Assembly (NCBI RefSeq): GCF_024055795.1
Contig: NZ_JAMXMY010000031.1
Location: forward strand, 34,652-98,651
Direction of reading: 5' to 3'
Origin: Actinoallomurus purpureus
Lineage (GTDB): Bacteria > Actinomycetota > Actinomycetes > Streptosporangiales > Streptosporangiaceae
Length of the DNA stretch: 64,000 bases
The translations under genes were made by a program, and so were the position numbers. This document shows positions 45,001 through 53,631 of the stretch, in pieces (position 1 is the stretch's first letter; every line of letters starts with the position of its first letter). The notes under the pieces are model-generated. The model saw nothing but the letters and a program-made list of their open reading frames with translations. It ran no database searches and was not told the DNA's origin.

Positions 45001-45992
45001 GGAAAGCCGCCGGGATCGGAGGCCGAGAACAGTTCCATCGCGGGGTCGGGGACACCGGGCGGGAGAGCGGTGAGCACCTCCAGATCCGCAACCACCGGAT
45101 CGATGACCGGGGTATGCAACACCCCACCCTTCGCGACCTCCAATCCCGGGCAGCCGAGATCGGCGATCACTTTCCGGCATTCGCCGGGCGCTCCCGCGAT
45201 GACGACCTCGCGCGGGGTGTTGACGTGGGTCAGGAAGGCCCTGGCTCGTCCGTGGAGGGCCTGCCGTACCCGGTCGGCGTCGGCGAAGACCACGAAGCTT
45301 GCCCACACCTCGGCATCGGGCAGTCCCTCGGGCAGGTTCCACGCGGCGCGCACCACCTCGCAGCGGCCGTGCAGTTGCTCGCGGAAGACCGGGGTCGTAA
45401 GGATCGTCCCGGCGTCGGCGCGCTCGGCGGACATGACGTCCATGCCGCAGAGCATGCTGAGCTCGCCCAGGCTGTACCCGAGACCGCCATGCGGCCGGAT
45501 ACCCAGGACATCGCGGAGCGCACGTGTGTGCATGTCTCCGATGCACACACCGGCCGCCACGAGCCTGCCGAGATCCTCGGTCAGCCCGTCCGCCGTCAAC
45601 GCCGCCAGATCCAGGTCCTGGGGAGGCCGCAGGCCGGGGAACAACCGTGTCAGGTCACGGCCGGCACCGGGGTACGTGGCGAAGGTCCCCGGGTAGACGA
45701 AGGCGACCCGGCCCTCGGGAGGGGAGGGGACGAAGAAGCTTCCCCTCGGCGACCGCCACGGAGCGTTCGTCTCCACCGCCTTCGGCAGGAAACGTTCGGC
45801 CGCCTCCAGCTCGCGGACGAGAGTCGCCGGGTCGGGGGCGAGCAGCGCGGCGATGTAGCGATCCGGAGGGGCGAAGAGGCTGCGCGTGGCGACCGCGGCG
45901 GCATCCTGCCCCGCGAGCAGCGACTCGCGCGCACGTGCGGCCTGCAGCCCCAGGGCCGCACCGTCCGCCCCTCGCAGCAGCATGAGGATCAC
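42006..45992 (-). CDS. PUFA-synthase-like subunit: AT and two dehydratases (PfaB/PfaC-type)
   Basis: 1328 residues from GTG 45992, which overlaps the upstream stop and has GGAGG before it. An acyltransferase domain of PfaB type lies at about 60-400, with the Ser in GLGYSLGE near 174 and a YPGTFATYPGAGRDL start. Two double-hotdog FabA-like dehydratases follow: motif WYFACHFPGDPVMPG near 833 and WYFACHFHGDPVMPG near 1225, each preceded by a non-catalytic hotdog. In classic PfaC a KS and CLF precede the DH pair; neither is here. The protein is therefore a PfaB-DH-DH fusion. Confidence 0.85.
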   Translation of the reverse strand: MILMLLRGADGAALGLQAARARESLLAGQDAAAVATRSLFAPPDRYIAALLAPDPATLVRELEAAERFLPKAVETNAPWRSPRGSFFVPSPPEGRVAFVYPGTFATYPGAGRDLTRLFPGLRPPQDLDLAALTADGLTEDLGRLVAAGVCIGDMHTRALRDVLGIRPHGGLGYSLGELSMLCGMDVMSAERADAGTILTTPVFREQLHGRCEVVRAAWNLPEGLPDAEVWASFVVFADADRVRQALHGRARAFLTHVNTPREVVIAGAPGECRKVIADLGCPGLEVAKGGVLHTPVIDPVVADLEVLTALPPGVPDPAMELFSASDPGGFPLADRHGTVRRVVGMLRNEVDFRHLVETAYARGFRWFIDVGPGTDAGRWIGETLGDRPHLVFPADRRGTPAATNWLRLLAGLAGAGMDLDPNKVVAFLATAAPGSVVVEHAAEAPAAGENGSWERAPQEKTMERNGVSLRAHDGAGPFVQLGATVAAAHRSALRLQSAIAERSLLALEQDRTPVLEPPRQQPPANAYAAPESDTSSPSPSPEVIWTEADMVEFSTGKVANVFGPEYAAIDEMPARVRIPAPPYQFISRVTELRATPGKFEPSSITTEYDVPENAWYSVDGKVPIGVLLEAGQSSLLLVSYLGVDFRARGRRVFRLLGGTAVFHDRLPAGGETMRYEVTITRFVWRDDQLMYFFDARCYVGDRLILEGKDGCAGLFTYEELAEPQGVIITTADQRRLEQMTRSWFKPLAETERTALTRGDLEALAAGKPGTVFGPAFDQTDDGCNSSMRLPAGDMLLIDEVTGIDRRGGPRGLGRVSAVKEIRPDDWYFACHFPGDPVMPGFMVLEGATQVLQVYALSLGLHLVLPDAEFQALPGRRMSLTFRGQVTPDVDRIRFEADITEITLLPRPTLVGDVTVYLGDQPITVIRDFGLQIREKPGVPVGPEAGGRPRSFLGRRNAKGEPALLNELHLAHFAKGDLAVAFGPEFEVYEGRQAIRLPNGDFQFVDRIMEVRGERGAARDGASSVMEYDFAADGWYHQDRSQADISNCVLMETSLQAAVSTGYLLGGSLETPELDLCLRNLGGRATLLREVDLRGRTLRQETELLSHQRVGDTLLQNYRYRSLVDGEVFYEGESLFGYFTAEAMAAQRGLDDGTYVPPWLDSQRQEPGGWDGEVRKVDLARHPRIPHLRMIDEAEIAMAGGEHGLGYLRGRKTIDPADWYFACHFHGDPVMPGSLGVEALYEGLQILTVELGLTDSMAEPVFGIVPGVPLDWKYRGQILPDDGEMLLDVHLKRVDRRDDRLIVVGDGSIWKPGLRIYEVTDIAVEVRAR

Positions 45993-48900
45993 TGCGCCTC
46001 CACCTGAGCGTCCTGCGGGCGGGCGCCCGCGAGATGAGCACGTGCCGACCTGAGGAACTTCTCGGTGAGCGCGGCACTTCCCACCAGTTGCACATCCCTG
46101 AAGACCAGGTAGGGCGAGCCGTCCGCGGCGCAGGCGGTGACCGTGCCGTGGAACACGCTGCCCTGCCGGACGATCCCGCTGACCGCGATGAAGAACGGTT
46201 CGCCGGAGGGGGCCCGGGCGACGACCTCGACCGAACCCACGTTGCTGGGGAGGAGGCTGACGCCGTGATGACGCCTGCCCCAGGGTCCGAGCGCCTGCAG
46301 CAGCAGGTCCGCCACGACCGGGCTGTAGGACGCGGTCGCGTAGGCGCCGTCCGCCAGCGGTACGTCGTCCAGCCGGCAACCGAGCAACAGGGAGTCGGGG
46401 CCCTCCGACAGCACACGGCGAATCCCCTGCAGCCGTGGCCCGTGGAAAAGGCTGCCGTCTGAATAGCCGTCGAAGGGTCCGCCGTCGCCGATGTCGAGCG
46501 GCGGGAGCCCGGCGACGGGAGCCGGCCGCGCCGATGGCGCGGACCTCGCCGCGAGCCGGACCGTGCCTTGGTAACGCGGGCGCCCTTGCTCATCTCGAAC
46601 GCTGATCCGCAGGCCCAGATCCTCGGTGCGTACGATCGACATGGTGACCTCATCCGGGGCGTCCGGGTCGAGGACCACACCGCGGAAGACTGTGAAGCCC
46701 TCAAGCCCCACCGCGCGGAAACCGGGATTCGTACGCTCGGCGATGCGCAGCATCGCTCCGATCACCGCGGTGGCCGGTATGACCGGCACCCCGTCGATGG
46801 CGTGGTCGGCCAGGACCGGATCGCGCTCGACGGCGGCGAGCCGCCGGGTCACCAGGAGCTCCCGGCTCGCAGGCGGCATGATCTCCCCGTCAGTCGGACC
46901 GGACAGCCCTGGTGCGTCCGTCGCCGGCGCGACAACGCGGACGACCTCGGGTGTACGAGACGAGCCGTACTGTTCGATGAACGACTCGACCCCCTGGTCC
47001 AACGGAATCAAAGGCACGCCCCGCTCCGCGAAGAGCCGTTCCAGCTGAGGCGTGACCATGCCACCCGCCCAGGCGCCCCAGTTCAGCGACCCGACGACGG
47101 CCTGAGGCAGGTCCCGGTCCAACGCGGCGGCGAGGCCGTTGAGAGCGTCGTTGGCCATCGCGTAGTCGGCCTGGCCACGGTTACCGAAGAACCCGGCGAC
47201 CGAGGAGAAGAGGTGGACGAACCGCAGCCGGTCCGGATCGAGCGCGCCCATCACCGTGGCCAGGCCGTTCAGCTTGGGTTCGAGCACCCGCCGGATGTCC
47301 GCGGAGCTCTTCTCGGGGATCAGCTGGTCGGCCAGCACGCCTGCGCCGTGCACCACCCCGGTGACGCGATCCCGGTAAGGCTCCAGGACCTGCCGTACGG
47401 CGTCCGCCTCGGTGACGTCGACCGGGAGGTATTCGGCCGTTCCGCCGGCCTCGGCGATGGCGGACAGGGTCGCGCGTACGGTTCGCGAGCCGGTGATGTT
47501 CCGGTAGTGGCCTTCCACCGCCCGGGGCACCGGACGCTCGCCGCGCGCACGCAGCTGCTCGGCGATGACTCGGCGCAGCTCTTCCTCGCCGACCCCTTCC
47601 GACCACCCCGGCTCCGGTTCGAGCGGCGTTCGGCCGAGGAGCAGCAGGCCGCACTGGTATCGCCGCGCCAGGCCGATCGCGCATGCGGCGGTGACGCCGC
47701 GGCCGCCACCGGTCACCACCAGCAGGTCCGCGGTTCCCGGCGGCTCCACGTGGGGGACGTCCCGGTCGTCCGCGGGATCCGATGGGTCCGGCAGCGCGAG
47801 CGTCTGTCTCTCACCCTGGGCGCCGACACCCACCTGGCGTGACTCCAGATCCGCATCGTGCAGTTCGTCCCACAGCAGGTCGGCCCCCTCCCCCGGCGTC
47901 AGGTCGGGGCTGAGGTCGATGTGCCGCGCGAACACCGACGGCGCCTCGATGGCCAGCGTCTTGACCAACCCGGCCAGCCCGCCCAGCGCGGCAGCGGGGA
48001 AGGACGCCGCATGAAGGCCGAGCGCTCCGTCGAGTTCCGTGACGACGCAGAAAGCGGCTCGTTCCGCGCCGGATCGGGCGGTCCGCTCCAGCGCCCGCTG
48101 CACCCGGCCCGCCAGCAGCAGTGCCGTCTCCAGCTCAGCGATCACCCCGTTCATGTCCGCGCCCGCCGGCGGCGCGTGCAGGACCAGGTGAAGCGGCGAG
48201 CCCGCATCCAGCCCGTCAGGGTCCCGAAGGATCGTCCATCCGTTCTGGCCCAACCGCTCGGCCAGTTCGGCCATCGCGCGGGTCGGCTCCCCCGTCACCA
48301 GAGCGACCGGGGCGGGACCGAAGACGTCGCGGACCACGTCGACGGCGGGCAGCGGGTGGAGGCGGGCCGGCGTGCTGAGGACGCCGGTCCCGCCGTCAGC
48401 TTTTGGGGACGAGACCGCCTCGCTCCCGGCGAGGAATCCGACGATCTCCTCCAGGCTGCGCAGCTCGATCAACCGCTGCTGAGAAGCCTCACCGACCGCA
48501 GGGAACCGATCCCGCAGCTCACTCATGATCTCGACCCGCTTGATCGAGTCGATACCGAGATCGGCCTCGACATCCATCGACAACTCCAGCATGTCGACCG
48601 GGTAGCCCGTCTTGCTCGACACGATCTCCAGCAACACACCGCTCACGGCCTCCGCCGACGTCCCACCCGAATCCGGCGGCGACGGGGTCGGCTGCGGGGT
48701 CACCGGCACCGGTGGTGGGGCGGACGAGGCGGCCGCCGGGACGGACGTCTCACCAAGGCGAATGGGCTCGGCGAACGGCGCGGGCGCCGTCTGCACGGGC
48801 GCCGGATACCGGGCTGCCGGAGCCGACGTCACCTGCGGACGCTCCGGCACCAGCGAAACCGGATTCGCGGCGGGCGCCGGGAGCGAGGGCACGACCGGGA

Positions 48901-51900
48901 GTGAAGGCACGGCCGGGAGCTGCGGCGGGGACGCCGCCGCAAAGCCGGAGACCGGTTCCTGCGCCGGCAGGCCCCCCTCGATCCGCAGACAGGTGTGCAG
49001 CACCTCACCGGCCTGCAGATGGCTCTGCCCGATGGCCACGCCGTGCTGAGTGAGCGCAGCGATGGCACCCAGCACCTCCGCGCGCGGCCCGCCGGCGGCC
49101 TCCTGCCAGAGCAGGTCGCCGATGCGGCGGGCCATGTCCAGCTGGCCGGTCAGGTATTCGCTGTGCATCCGCAGATGCTCGGCGGCGAGGGCGGTGACAC
49201 CGGAAACCGGGAGGACCGCCGGGACGTCGCCGCCCTGCTGCGGGGCGGGAGCGGGCTCCTGAGCGGCGGGAACCGGGGTGCCGGCAGCACGCGGCACGGC
49301 GGGAGCCGGCGCTGGGGCCGCCACCGGTGCGGGGCGGGGCACGTGTCCGTTGACCTGACCGTTCTGGATCTCTTGGATGCTCACTTTGTAGCCGTCCTCC
49401 AATGCGTCGCTGTAAGCGCGACGCCGCTCGTCAGGGACATGGTTGGTCCCGTTCAGAAAGACCTTCATTCCGGCACGCTCGGGTTCCGCGGCGAGCGACT
49501 CCTGGTAGCGGTCGATGCCGCCGAGCGGCATGCCCAGTACGGTCAGCTCGGCGACGAGCTGCTTCAGCACCCGGGCGCCGTCACGGCCGGGCCCGGGGTC
49601 CGCCGAGCGCACGATCACGTCGGGACGATCGGCGAGGATGCGCCGCACCAACCCCGACAGGACGGTCTTCGGCCCGAACTCGACGAACACGCGGAACCCG
49701 TCGGCGTACATCTGCTCGACCCGAAGCTCGAACGCGACCGGGTTCACCAGCTGCTGCGCGAGGAGCACCCGGTTGGCCGCCGCATCCGGGCCGTACTCGG
49801 CCGTGGCCTGGCCGGCGTAAACCGGGAACTCCGGCGCACCGATCTCGACCGTGCCGAGAGTCCGCGAAAACTCCTCGACGGCGTGCGCCACGTACTTCGT
49901 GTGGAACGCCGCCGCGACGGGAAGCATCTGGGCCTTCTCACCCGCCGCCTGGCAGGCGGCGACGAAGCGCTCGACCGCCTGTGTGCCGCCGCCCACCACG
50001 ACCTGGCCTGGACCGTTCAGATTGCAGATCTCCACGTCGTCGTGGTCGGCCAGCAACTCGGTCACCCGATCTCGCCCCGCCTGCACGGCGGCCATCGAAC
50101 CGGGGTCGGCCGCGCCGGCGGGACGCCGGGCCATGGCGACCCCCCGGGCCCGAGCGAGCCGGTGGAAGTCCGCCTCGGTGTAGCTGCCCGCAGCCCAGAG
50201 CGCCGTCAGCTCGCCGAAACTGTGGCCCAGCGCGCCGTCCGCCGCGAAGCCCAGTTCACGCAGGTAACGGAACTGGCCGAGCGACAGTGCGCCGATGGCG
50301 GGCTGAGCGTAATCGGTGCGCCGCAGCCAGTTCTCGTTCGCCGCACGGCCTTCCCCGTCGAAGGCCGCCGCCGGATACACCACCCGGCCCAACGGCCGCG
50401 ACTCCTCATCCGGCCCCGGTCGGTCCGCCACCGCATGCGCGGCGGCATCGAACGCCGCGCGCACCGGCGGAAGCGCCATCGCGGTGCGGGCGCCCATCCC
50501 CGTGTACTGGCTGCCCTGACCCGCGAACAGCGCCGCCACCTTCCCGGGCACGCCGCCTTCCCTCCGGAAGTACGCGCCTCCCGGCAGAGAGAAGGCGTCC
50601 ACCTCAGGGTCCGCGCGCAGCCGCTCCAGCGCTTGGTCCCGCAGTCGGTCCAGTTCCTCGATCCCGTCGGCGACGATCGCCAGCCGGGCGTGCTCCTCAG
50701 GTATCCCGCCCGCCGGGGCGTCGGTCCCCGGGCCGGCCTCCACCGCGATGAGAAGTTCCGCGGTGGAGGCCGCATGCCAGACGTGCGTCCGGGCCATGCG
50801 GTGCTTGACGGCCACGACCTCGTCCGCAGAGCCGTGCTCTTCGAGAACGCAGTGGAAGTTGGTGCCGCCGAACCCGAACGAGGACACCGCCGCCATACGG
50901 CGTGGCTTCCCCGGGTCGAGGATCCAGGGCTTGGTCTCGGTGTTGACGTAGAACGGGGACTCGTCCAGTCCCAGTTCCTCGCGGGGCCGCTCCAACTTGA
51001 TGGTCGGCGGCAGCATCTTCTGATGAAGGGCCAGCGCCACCTTGATCATGCTGGCCGCGCCGGCCGCCCCCTTGGTGTGCCCGATCTGGGACTTCACGCT
51101 GCCCACCGCGATCGACCCGCGCGCCGCACCGGCCTCGGTGTAGACCTGATTGAGCGCGGTGAACTCGGTCAGGTCGCCTACCGGGGTACCGGTGCCGTGA
51201 CACTCGATCAGGCCGATCTGATCGGGACTGACTCCCGCGTCCTCGTACGCGCGGTTCAACGCCAGAACCTGGCCCGAGCCTCTCGGGGCGTAGATGCTCT
51301 TGTACCGACCGTCGCTGGACGCGCCGATCCCACGAAGGACCGCGTAGATCCGATCCCCGTCACGCTCGGCGTCCTCGAGCCGCTTCATGGCCATCATGCC
51401 GAGACCCTCGCCGATCAGCGTGCCATCGCCGGACTGGTCGAATGGACGGATGTCGCCGCGCTTGGAGAAGGCCGGGGTCTTGGAGAAACAGAGGTACATC
51501 ATGATCGCGTTCTGGGCGTCGACACCGCCGGTGAGCATGAGATCGGCGCGTCCCGTGGCCAGTTCGCTCACCGCGATCCGTACCGCCGCGAGCGAGCTGG
51601 CGCAGGCCGCGTCCACCGTGCAGTTGAGGGCGCCGAAGTCGAAGCGGTTCGCGACCCGACCGGCCACGACGTTGCCCAGCACGCCCGGGAAGGAGTTCTC
51701 CTGCCACGGGGCGAACGCCTTGACGTACTTGGCCGCGATCGCCTCGGCGTCTTGCTCAGACAGCCCGCAGCTTCTGACGACCTCCTTCACCACCGGCGTC
51801 TGCAGCCGCGCGATGAGCGGCTCTGCCAGCGTCAAAGGGCTGGTCACTCCGAGGACGACGCCGACGCGAGAGGAGTCGTACCACTCCGCGTCGGGGCAGC

Positions 51901-52234
51901 CGGCGTCGCGCAACGTCTGCTTGGCCACGACCAGGCTGAGCAGCTGGAGGACATCGGTGGCCTCCAGGCTGCTCGGCGGCATCCCGAACTCGATCGGGTC
52001 GAAGGCAGTGAACGGGACGAAGCCGCCACGCTTGGCGTAGGTCTTGTCCGGCACCGAGGGATCGGGATCGTAGTAGTCGTCAACGCGCCAATGCGTCTCC
52101 GGGATGTCCTCGATGCAGTCGACCCCTTCGGCGATGTTCCTCCAATACTCACGGAGGTCGCCGGACCTGGGAAATAGTGCGCCCAATCCCACGATCGCGA
52201 TCGCGGTTCCATCACTCTGCGTCACAGCCGACAC
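45989..52234 (-). CDS. pfaA: PUFA-synthase-like subunit PfaA: KS-AT-ACP-KR-DH
   Basis: 2081 residues. KS at about 10-460 with nucleophile in DAACASSL (near 210), HGTGT and GHTKGA; AT at about 560-870 with Ser in GHSFGE (near 673); a Pro/Ala-rich linker; a single ACP with LGIDSIKR (Ser near 1228); KR at about 1465-1770 with GGGRGVTAA and YAMANDALNG; and a C-terminal dehydratase-like hotdog (DHAIDGVPVIPA near 1811). PUFA synthases usually carry several tandem ACPs; here I find only one. GTG 52234 is chosen; GTG 52225 is an alternative. Makes an acyl chain by iterative elongation, product unknown. Confidence 0.88.
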   Translation of the reverse strand: MSAVTQSDGTAIAIVGLGALFPRSGDLREYWRNIAEGVDCIEDIPETHWRVDDYYDPDPSVPDKTYAKRGGFVPFTAFDPIEFGMPPSSLEATDVLQLLSLVVAKQTLRDAGCPDAEWYDSSRVGVVLGVTSPLTLAEPLIARLQTPVVKEVVRSCGLSEQDAEAIAAKYVKAFAPWQENSFPGVLGNVVAGRVANRFDFGALNCTVDAACASSLAAVRIAVSELATGRADLMLTGGVDAQNAIMMYLCFSKTPAFSKRGDIRPFDQSGDGTLIGEGLGMMAMKRLEDAERDGDRIYAVLRGIGASSDGRYKSIYAPRGSGQVLALNRAYEDAGVSPDQIGLIECHGTGTPVGDLTEFTALNQVYTEAGAARGSIAVGSVKSQIGHTKGAAGAASMIKVALALHQKMLPPTIKLERPREELGLDESPFYVNTETKPWILDPGKPRRMAAVSSFGFGGTNFHCVLEEHGSADEVVAVKHRMARTHVWHAASTAELLIAVEAGPGTDAPAGGIPEEHARLAIVADGIEELDRLRDQALERLRADPEVDAFSLPGGAYFRREGGVPGKVAALFAGQGSQYTGMGARTAMALPPVRAAFDAAAHAVADRPGPDEESRPLGRVVYPAAAFDGEGRAANENWLRRTDYAQPAIGALSLGQFRYLRELGFAADGALGHSFGELTALWAAGSYTEADFHRLARARGVAMARRPAGAADPGSMAAVQAGRDRVTELLADHDDVEICNLNGPGQVVVGGGTQAVERFVAACQAAGEKAQMLPVAAAFHTKYVAHAVEEFSRTLGTVEIGAPEFPVYAGQATAEYGPDAAANRVLLAQQLVNPVAFELRVEQMYADGFRVFVEFGPKTVLSGLVRRILADRPDVIVRSADPGPGRDGARVLKQLVAELTVLGMPLGGIDRYQESLAAEPERAGMKVFLNGTNHVPDERRRAYSDALEDGYKVSIQEIQNGQVNGHVPRPAPVAAPAPAPAVPRAAGTPVPAAQEPAPAPQQGGDVPAVLPVSGVTALAAEHLRMHSEYLTGQLDMARRIGDLLWQEAAGGPRAEVLGAIAALTQHGVAIGQSHLQAGEVLHTCLRIEGGLPAQEPVSGFAAASPPQLPAVPSLPVVPSLPAPAANPVSLVPERPQVTSAPAARYPAPVQTAPAPFAEPIRLGETSVPAAASSAPPPVPVTPQPTPSPPDSGGTSAEAVSGVLLEIVSSKTGYPVDMLELSMDVEADLGIDSIKRVEIMSELRDRFPAVGEASQQRLIELRSLEEIVGFLAGSEAVSSPKADGGTGVLSTPARLHPLPAVDVVRDVFGPAPVALVTGEPTRAMAELAERLGQNGWTILRDPDGLDAGSPLHLVLHAPPAGADMNGVIAELETALLLAGRVQRALERTARSGAERAAFCVVTELDGALGLHAASFPAAALGGLAGLVKTLAIEAPSVFARHIDLSPDLTPGEGADLLWDELHDADLESRQVGVGAQGERQTLALPDPSDPADDRDVPHVEPPGTADLLVVTGGGRGVTAACAIGLARRYQCGLLLLGRTPLEPEPGWSEGVGEEELRRVIAEQLRARGERPVPRAVEGHYRNITGSRTVRATLSAIAEAGGTAEYLPVDVTEADAVRQVLEPYRDRVTGVVHGAGVLADQLIPEKSSADIRRVLEPKLNGLATVMGALDPDRLRFVHLFSSVAGFFGNRGQADYAMANDALNGLAAALDRDLPQAVVGSLNWGAWAGGMVTPQLERLFAERGVPLIPLDQGVESFIEQYGSSRTPEVVRVVAPATDAPGLSGPTDGEIMPPASRELLVTRRLAAVERDPVLADHAIDGVPVIPATAVIGAMLRIAERTNPGFRAVGLEGFTVFRGVVLDPDAPDEVTMSIVRTEDLGLRISVRDEQGRPRYQGTVRLAARSAPSARPAPVAGLPPLDIGDGGPFDGYSDGSLFHGPRLQGIRRVLSEGPDSLLLGCRLDDVPLADGAYATASYSPVVADLLLQALGPWGRRHHGVSLLPSNVGSVEVVARAPSGEPFFIAVSGIVRQGSVFHGTVTACAADGSPYLVFRDVQLVGSAALTEKFLRSARAHLAGARPQDAQVEAQ

Positions 52235-52575
52235 TGTCCGCCCTCGCCCTCGAACTGGAGCTTTCACCCCTACAGAGGCACGAGGGGGCGGTCTGATACA
52301 CAGAATCTCGATCTTGTTTTCTACCGCCGGGTAACAAGCCCGCGGCCGCCGGGCGATCCGGCCGTCCCATCACCTGCACCGCAGGCGAGCACGGCCCGGC
52401 AGGCGCGCTGAACAGCAGGTCGTCCGGGGCGAGCCGCCCCGCCGTCCTGACAGATGTCGGCCTCCGCGCGACAGCCGACCGCCCAGACCTCCACCGCATG
52501 GCGGGCGATGGACCGCCGTCCGCCGCGCAGCCGGTGAACCGCGCCTCCCAGCGAAGCGATAGGCGGTCGGTCTCC
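52235..52575. promoter_or_regulatory. Promoter region of the PUFA-like operon
   Basis: This 341-bp gap separates the TetR gene from the synthase operon, both on the minus strand. An AT-rich patch at 52298-52338 contains CTTGTT (52313-52318) and AACAAG (52333-52338) as inverted arms, likely the promoter/operator area. Frames through 52370-52575 are not credible genes. Confidence 0.4.
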
Positions 52576-53196
52576 TCAGGCGGCGGCCGGTGTGCCCTCG
52601 TCGGTGCGGGCGCCGAGCAGGGCCAGGCAGTTGGTCCAGAGGGCGGTGAGGTGCCCGGTGTCGTTGTAGAGCTTGGCGAAGAGCACCTGGCCTTCCAACT
52701 GGGCGACGATGGAGCGGGCGGTCTCTCGGGTGGCGGTCACGGTGACGTCGCCGCGTTCGAGGGCTTCGGTGATGACGCCCTCGACCATGACGACCTGGGC
52801 ATCGAAGATCTCCTGCAGGCGTTCGCGGACGGCCTGAGTGTGGTTGCTCATCTCCAGGGTGAGGTTGCCGAACAGGCAGCCGGAGATGGTCCCGCACTCC
52901 TGCTGCCCGGCACGCTGGGCCGCCTCGGTGTGCTCGAACAACTCCCGTAGTCGTTGCAGTGGTGCGGCATCGCCGTTCAGGATGTGGGTCCACTCCCGTA
53001 GCTGGGCGTTCCACTGCTCGTCGATGACGGCCAGGGCGAGGGCCTCTTTCGACTCGAAGAAGTAGTAGAAGCTGCCTTTCGGCACGCCTGCGGTCTTGCA
53101 GATCTCCGCCACGCCCAGTGCGGAGTAGCCGCGCAGCTCGAGGAGCGACTGCCCGACGGTAAGGATCTTCTGCCTCGCATCGCTGTTCCGTCCCAT
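52576..53196 (-). CDS. TetR/AcrR-family transcriptional regulator
   Basis: 206 residues. Helix-turn-helix at about 10-55: DARQKILTVGQSLLELRGYSALGVAEICKTAGVPKGSFYYFFESKEAL, given by family position. The C-terminal domain with LEGQVLFAKLYND resembles the TetR_C_16/AcuR-like group. ATG 53196. Its promoter contains a pair of ACCGRTCG sites also found before the SDR at 56559, so autoregulation plus control of both divergent NTF2-like gene and distant SDR is likely. Confidence 0.9.
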   Translation of the reverse strand: MGRNSDARQKILTVGQSLLELRGYSALGVAEICKTAGVPKGSFYYFFESKEALALAVIDEQWNAQLREWTHILNGDAAPLQRLRELFEHTEAAQRAGQQECGTISGCLFGNLTLEMSNHTQAVRERLQEIFDAQVVMVEGVITEALERGDVTVTATRETARSIVAQLEGQVLFAKLYNDTGHLTALWTNCLALLGARTDEGTPAAA

Positions 53197-53210
53197 GTTG
53201 TAAGTATACG

Positions 53211-53244
53211 ACCGATCGACTAGTTTTAGTAGACCGGTCGGCTA
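53211..53244. promoter_or_regulatory. TetR operator pair (site A)
   Basis: ACCGATCGACTAGT at 53211-53224 and ACCGGTCGGCTA at 53233-53244 are separated by an AT-rich spacer. The same arrangement, ACCGGTCGTCTAG with ACCGGTCGACTAG, recurs at 56487-56523. It lies between the divergent TetR and NTF2-like genes. Confidence 0.7.
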
Positions 53245-53265
53245 CTATGAATGAGGACTGACACC

Positions 53266-53631
53266 ATGACCGATCCGATGCGCGAGGTTCTGGACCGCTG
53301 GAAGGCCGCCTTCGACGGCCACCAGGTGGACGCGATGGCCGACCTGTTCACGACTGACGCCCTCTTCCAGGGCTTCGGCCCGGAAGTCGTGTCGGGAACG
53401 GACGCGGTGCGGGCCTACTACGCGGCGGTGCCCGAGAACCGCACGGCCGACATCACCGCCCTCACCACCTACACCATCGGCGAGCAGGTGGCCGGCGGCT
53501 TCGCGGACGTCACCTTCCGGGACACGGCGGGCTGGGAGGCGCCGGTGCACCTGTCCCTGGTCCTCCAGCGCGAGGAGGGTGCGTGGCGAATCCGCCAGTA
53601 CCACGTGTCTCGCGTCAGCTCCGAACACTGA
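53266..53631 (+). CDS. SnoaL/NTF2-like protein
   Basis: 121 residues from ATG 53266 (GAGGACTG upstream). REVLDRWKAAFDGHQVDAMADLFTTDALFQGFGPEVVSG and AYYAAVP, with a later GAWRIRQYHVS, match the SgcJ/EcaC-type ketosteroid-isomerase-like fold. Function unknown. It is divergent from the TetR gene across its operator and overlaps the 3' end of the MFS gene by 17 bp on the opposite strand. Confidence 0.85.
   Translation: MTDPMREVLDRWKAAFDGHQVDAMADLFTTDALFQGFGPEVVSGTDAVRAYYAAVPENRTADITALTTYTIGEQVAGGFADVTFRDTAGWEAPVHLSLVLQREEGAWRIRQYHVSRVSSEH

Noticed and set aside
42435..46007. 1190-codon plus-strand frame opposite the AT-DH-DH gene
   Set aside because: Third-position GC bias makes long antisense frames in high-GC genes. 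The minus strand carries the recognised motifs.
48995..52177. 1060-codon plus-strand frame opposite pfaA
   Set aside because: It is a shadow of the KS-AT gene; its composition is Arg/Gly/His-rich and without domains.
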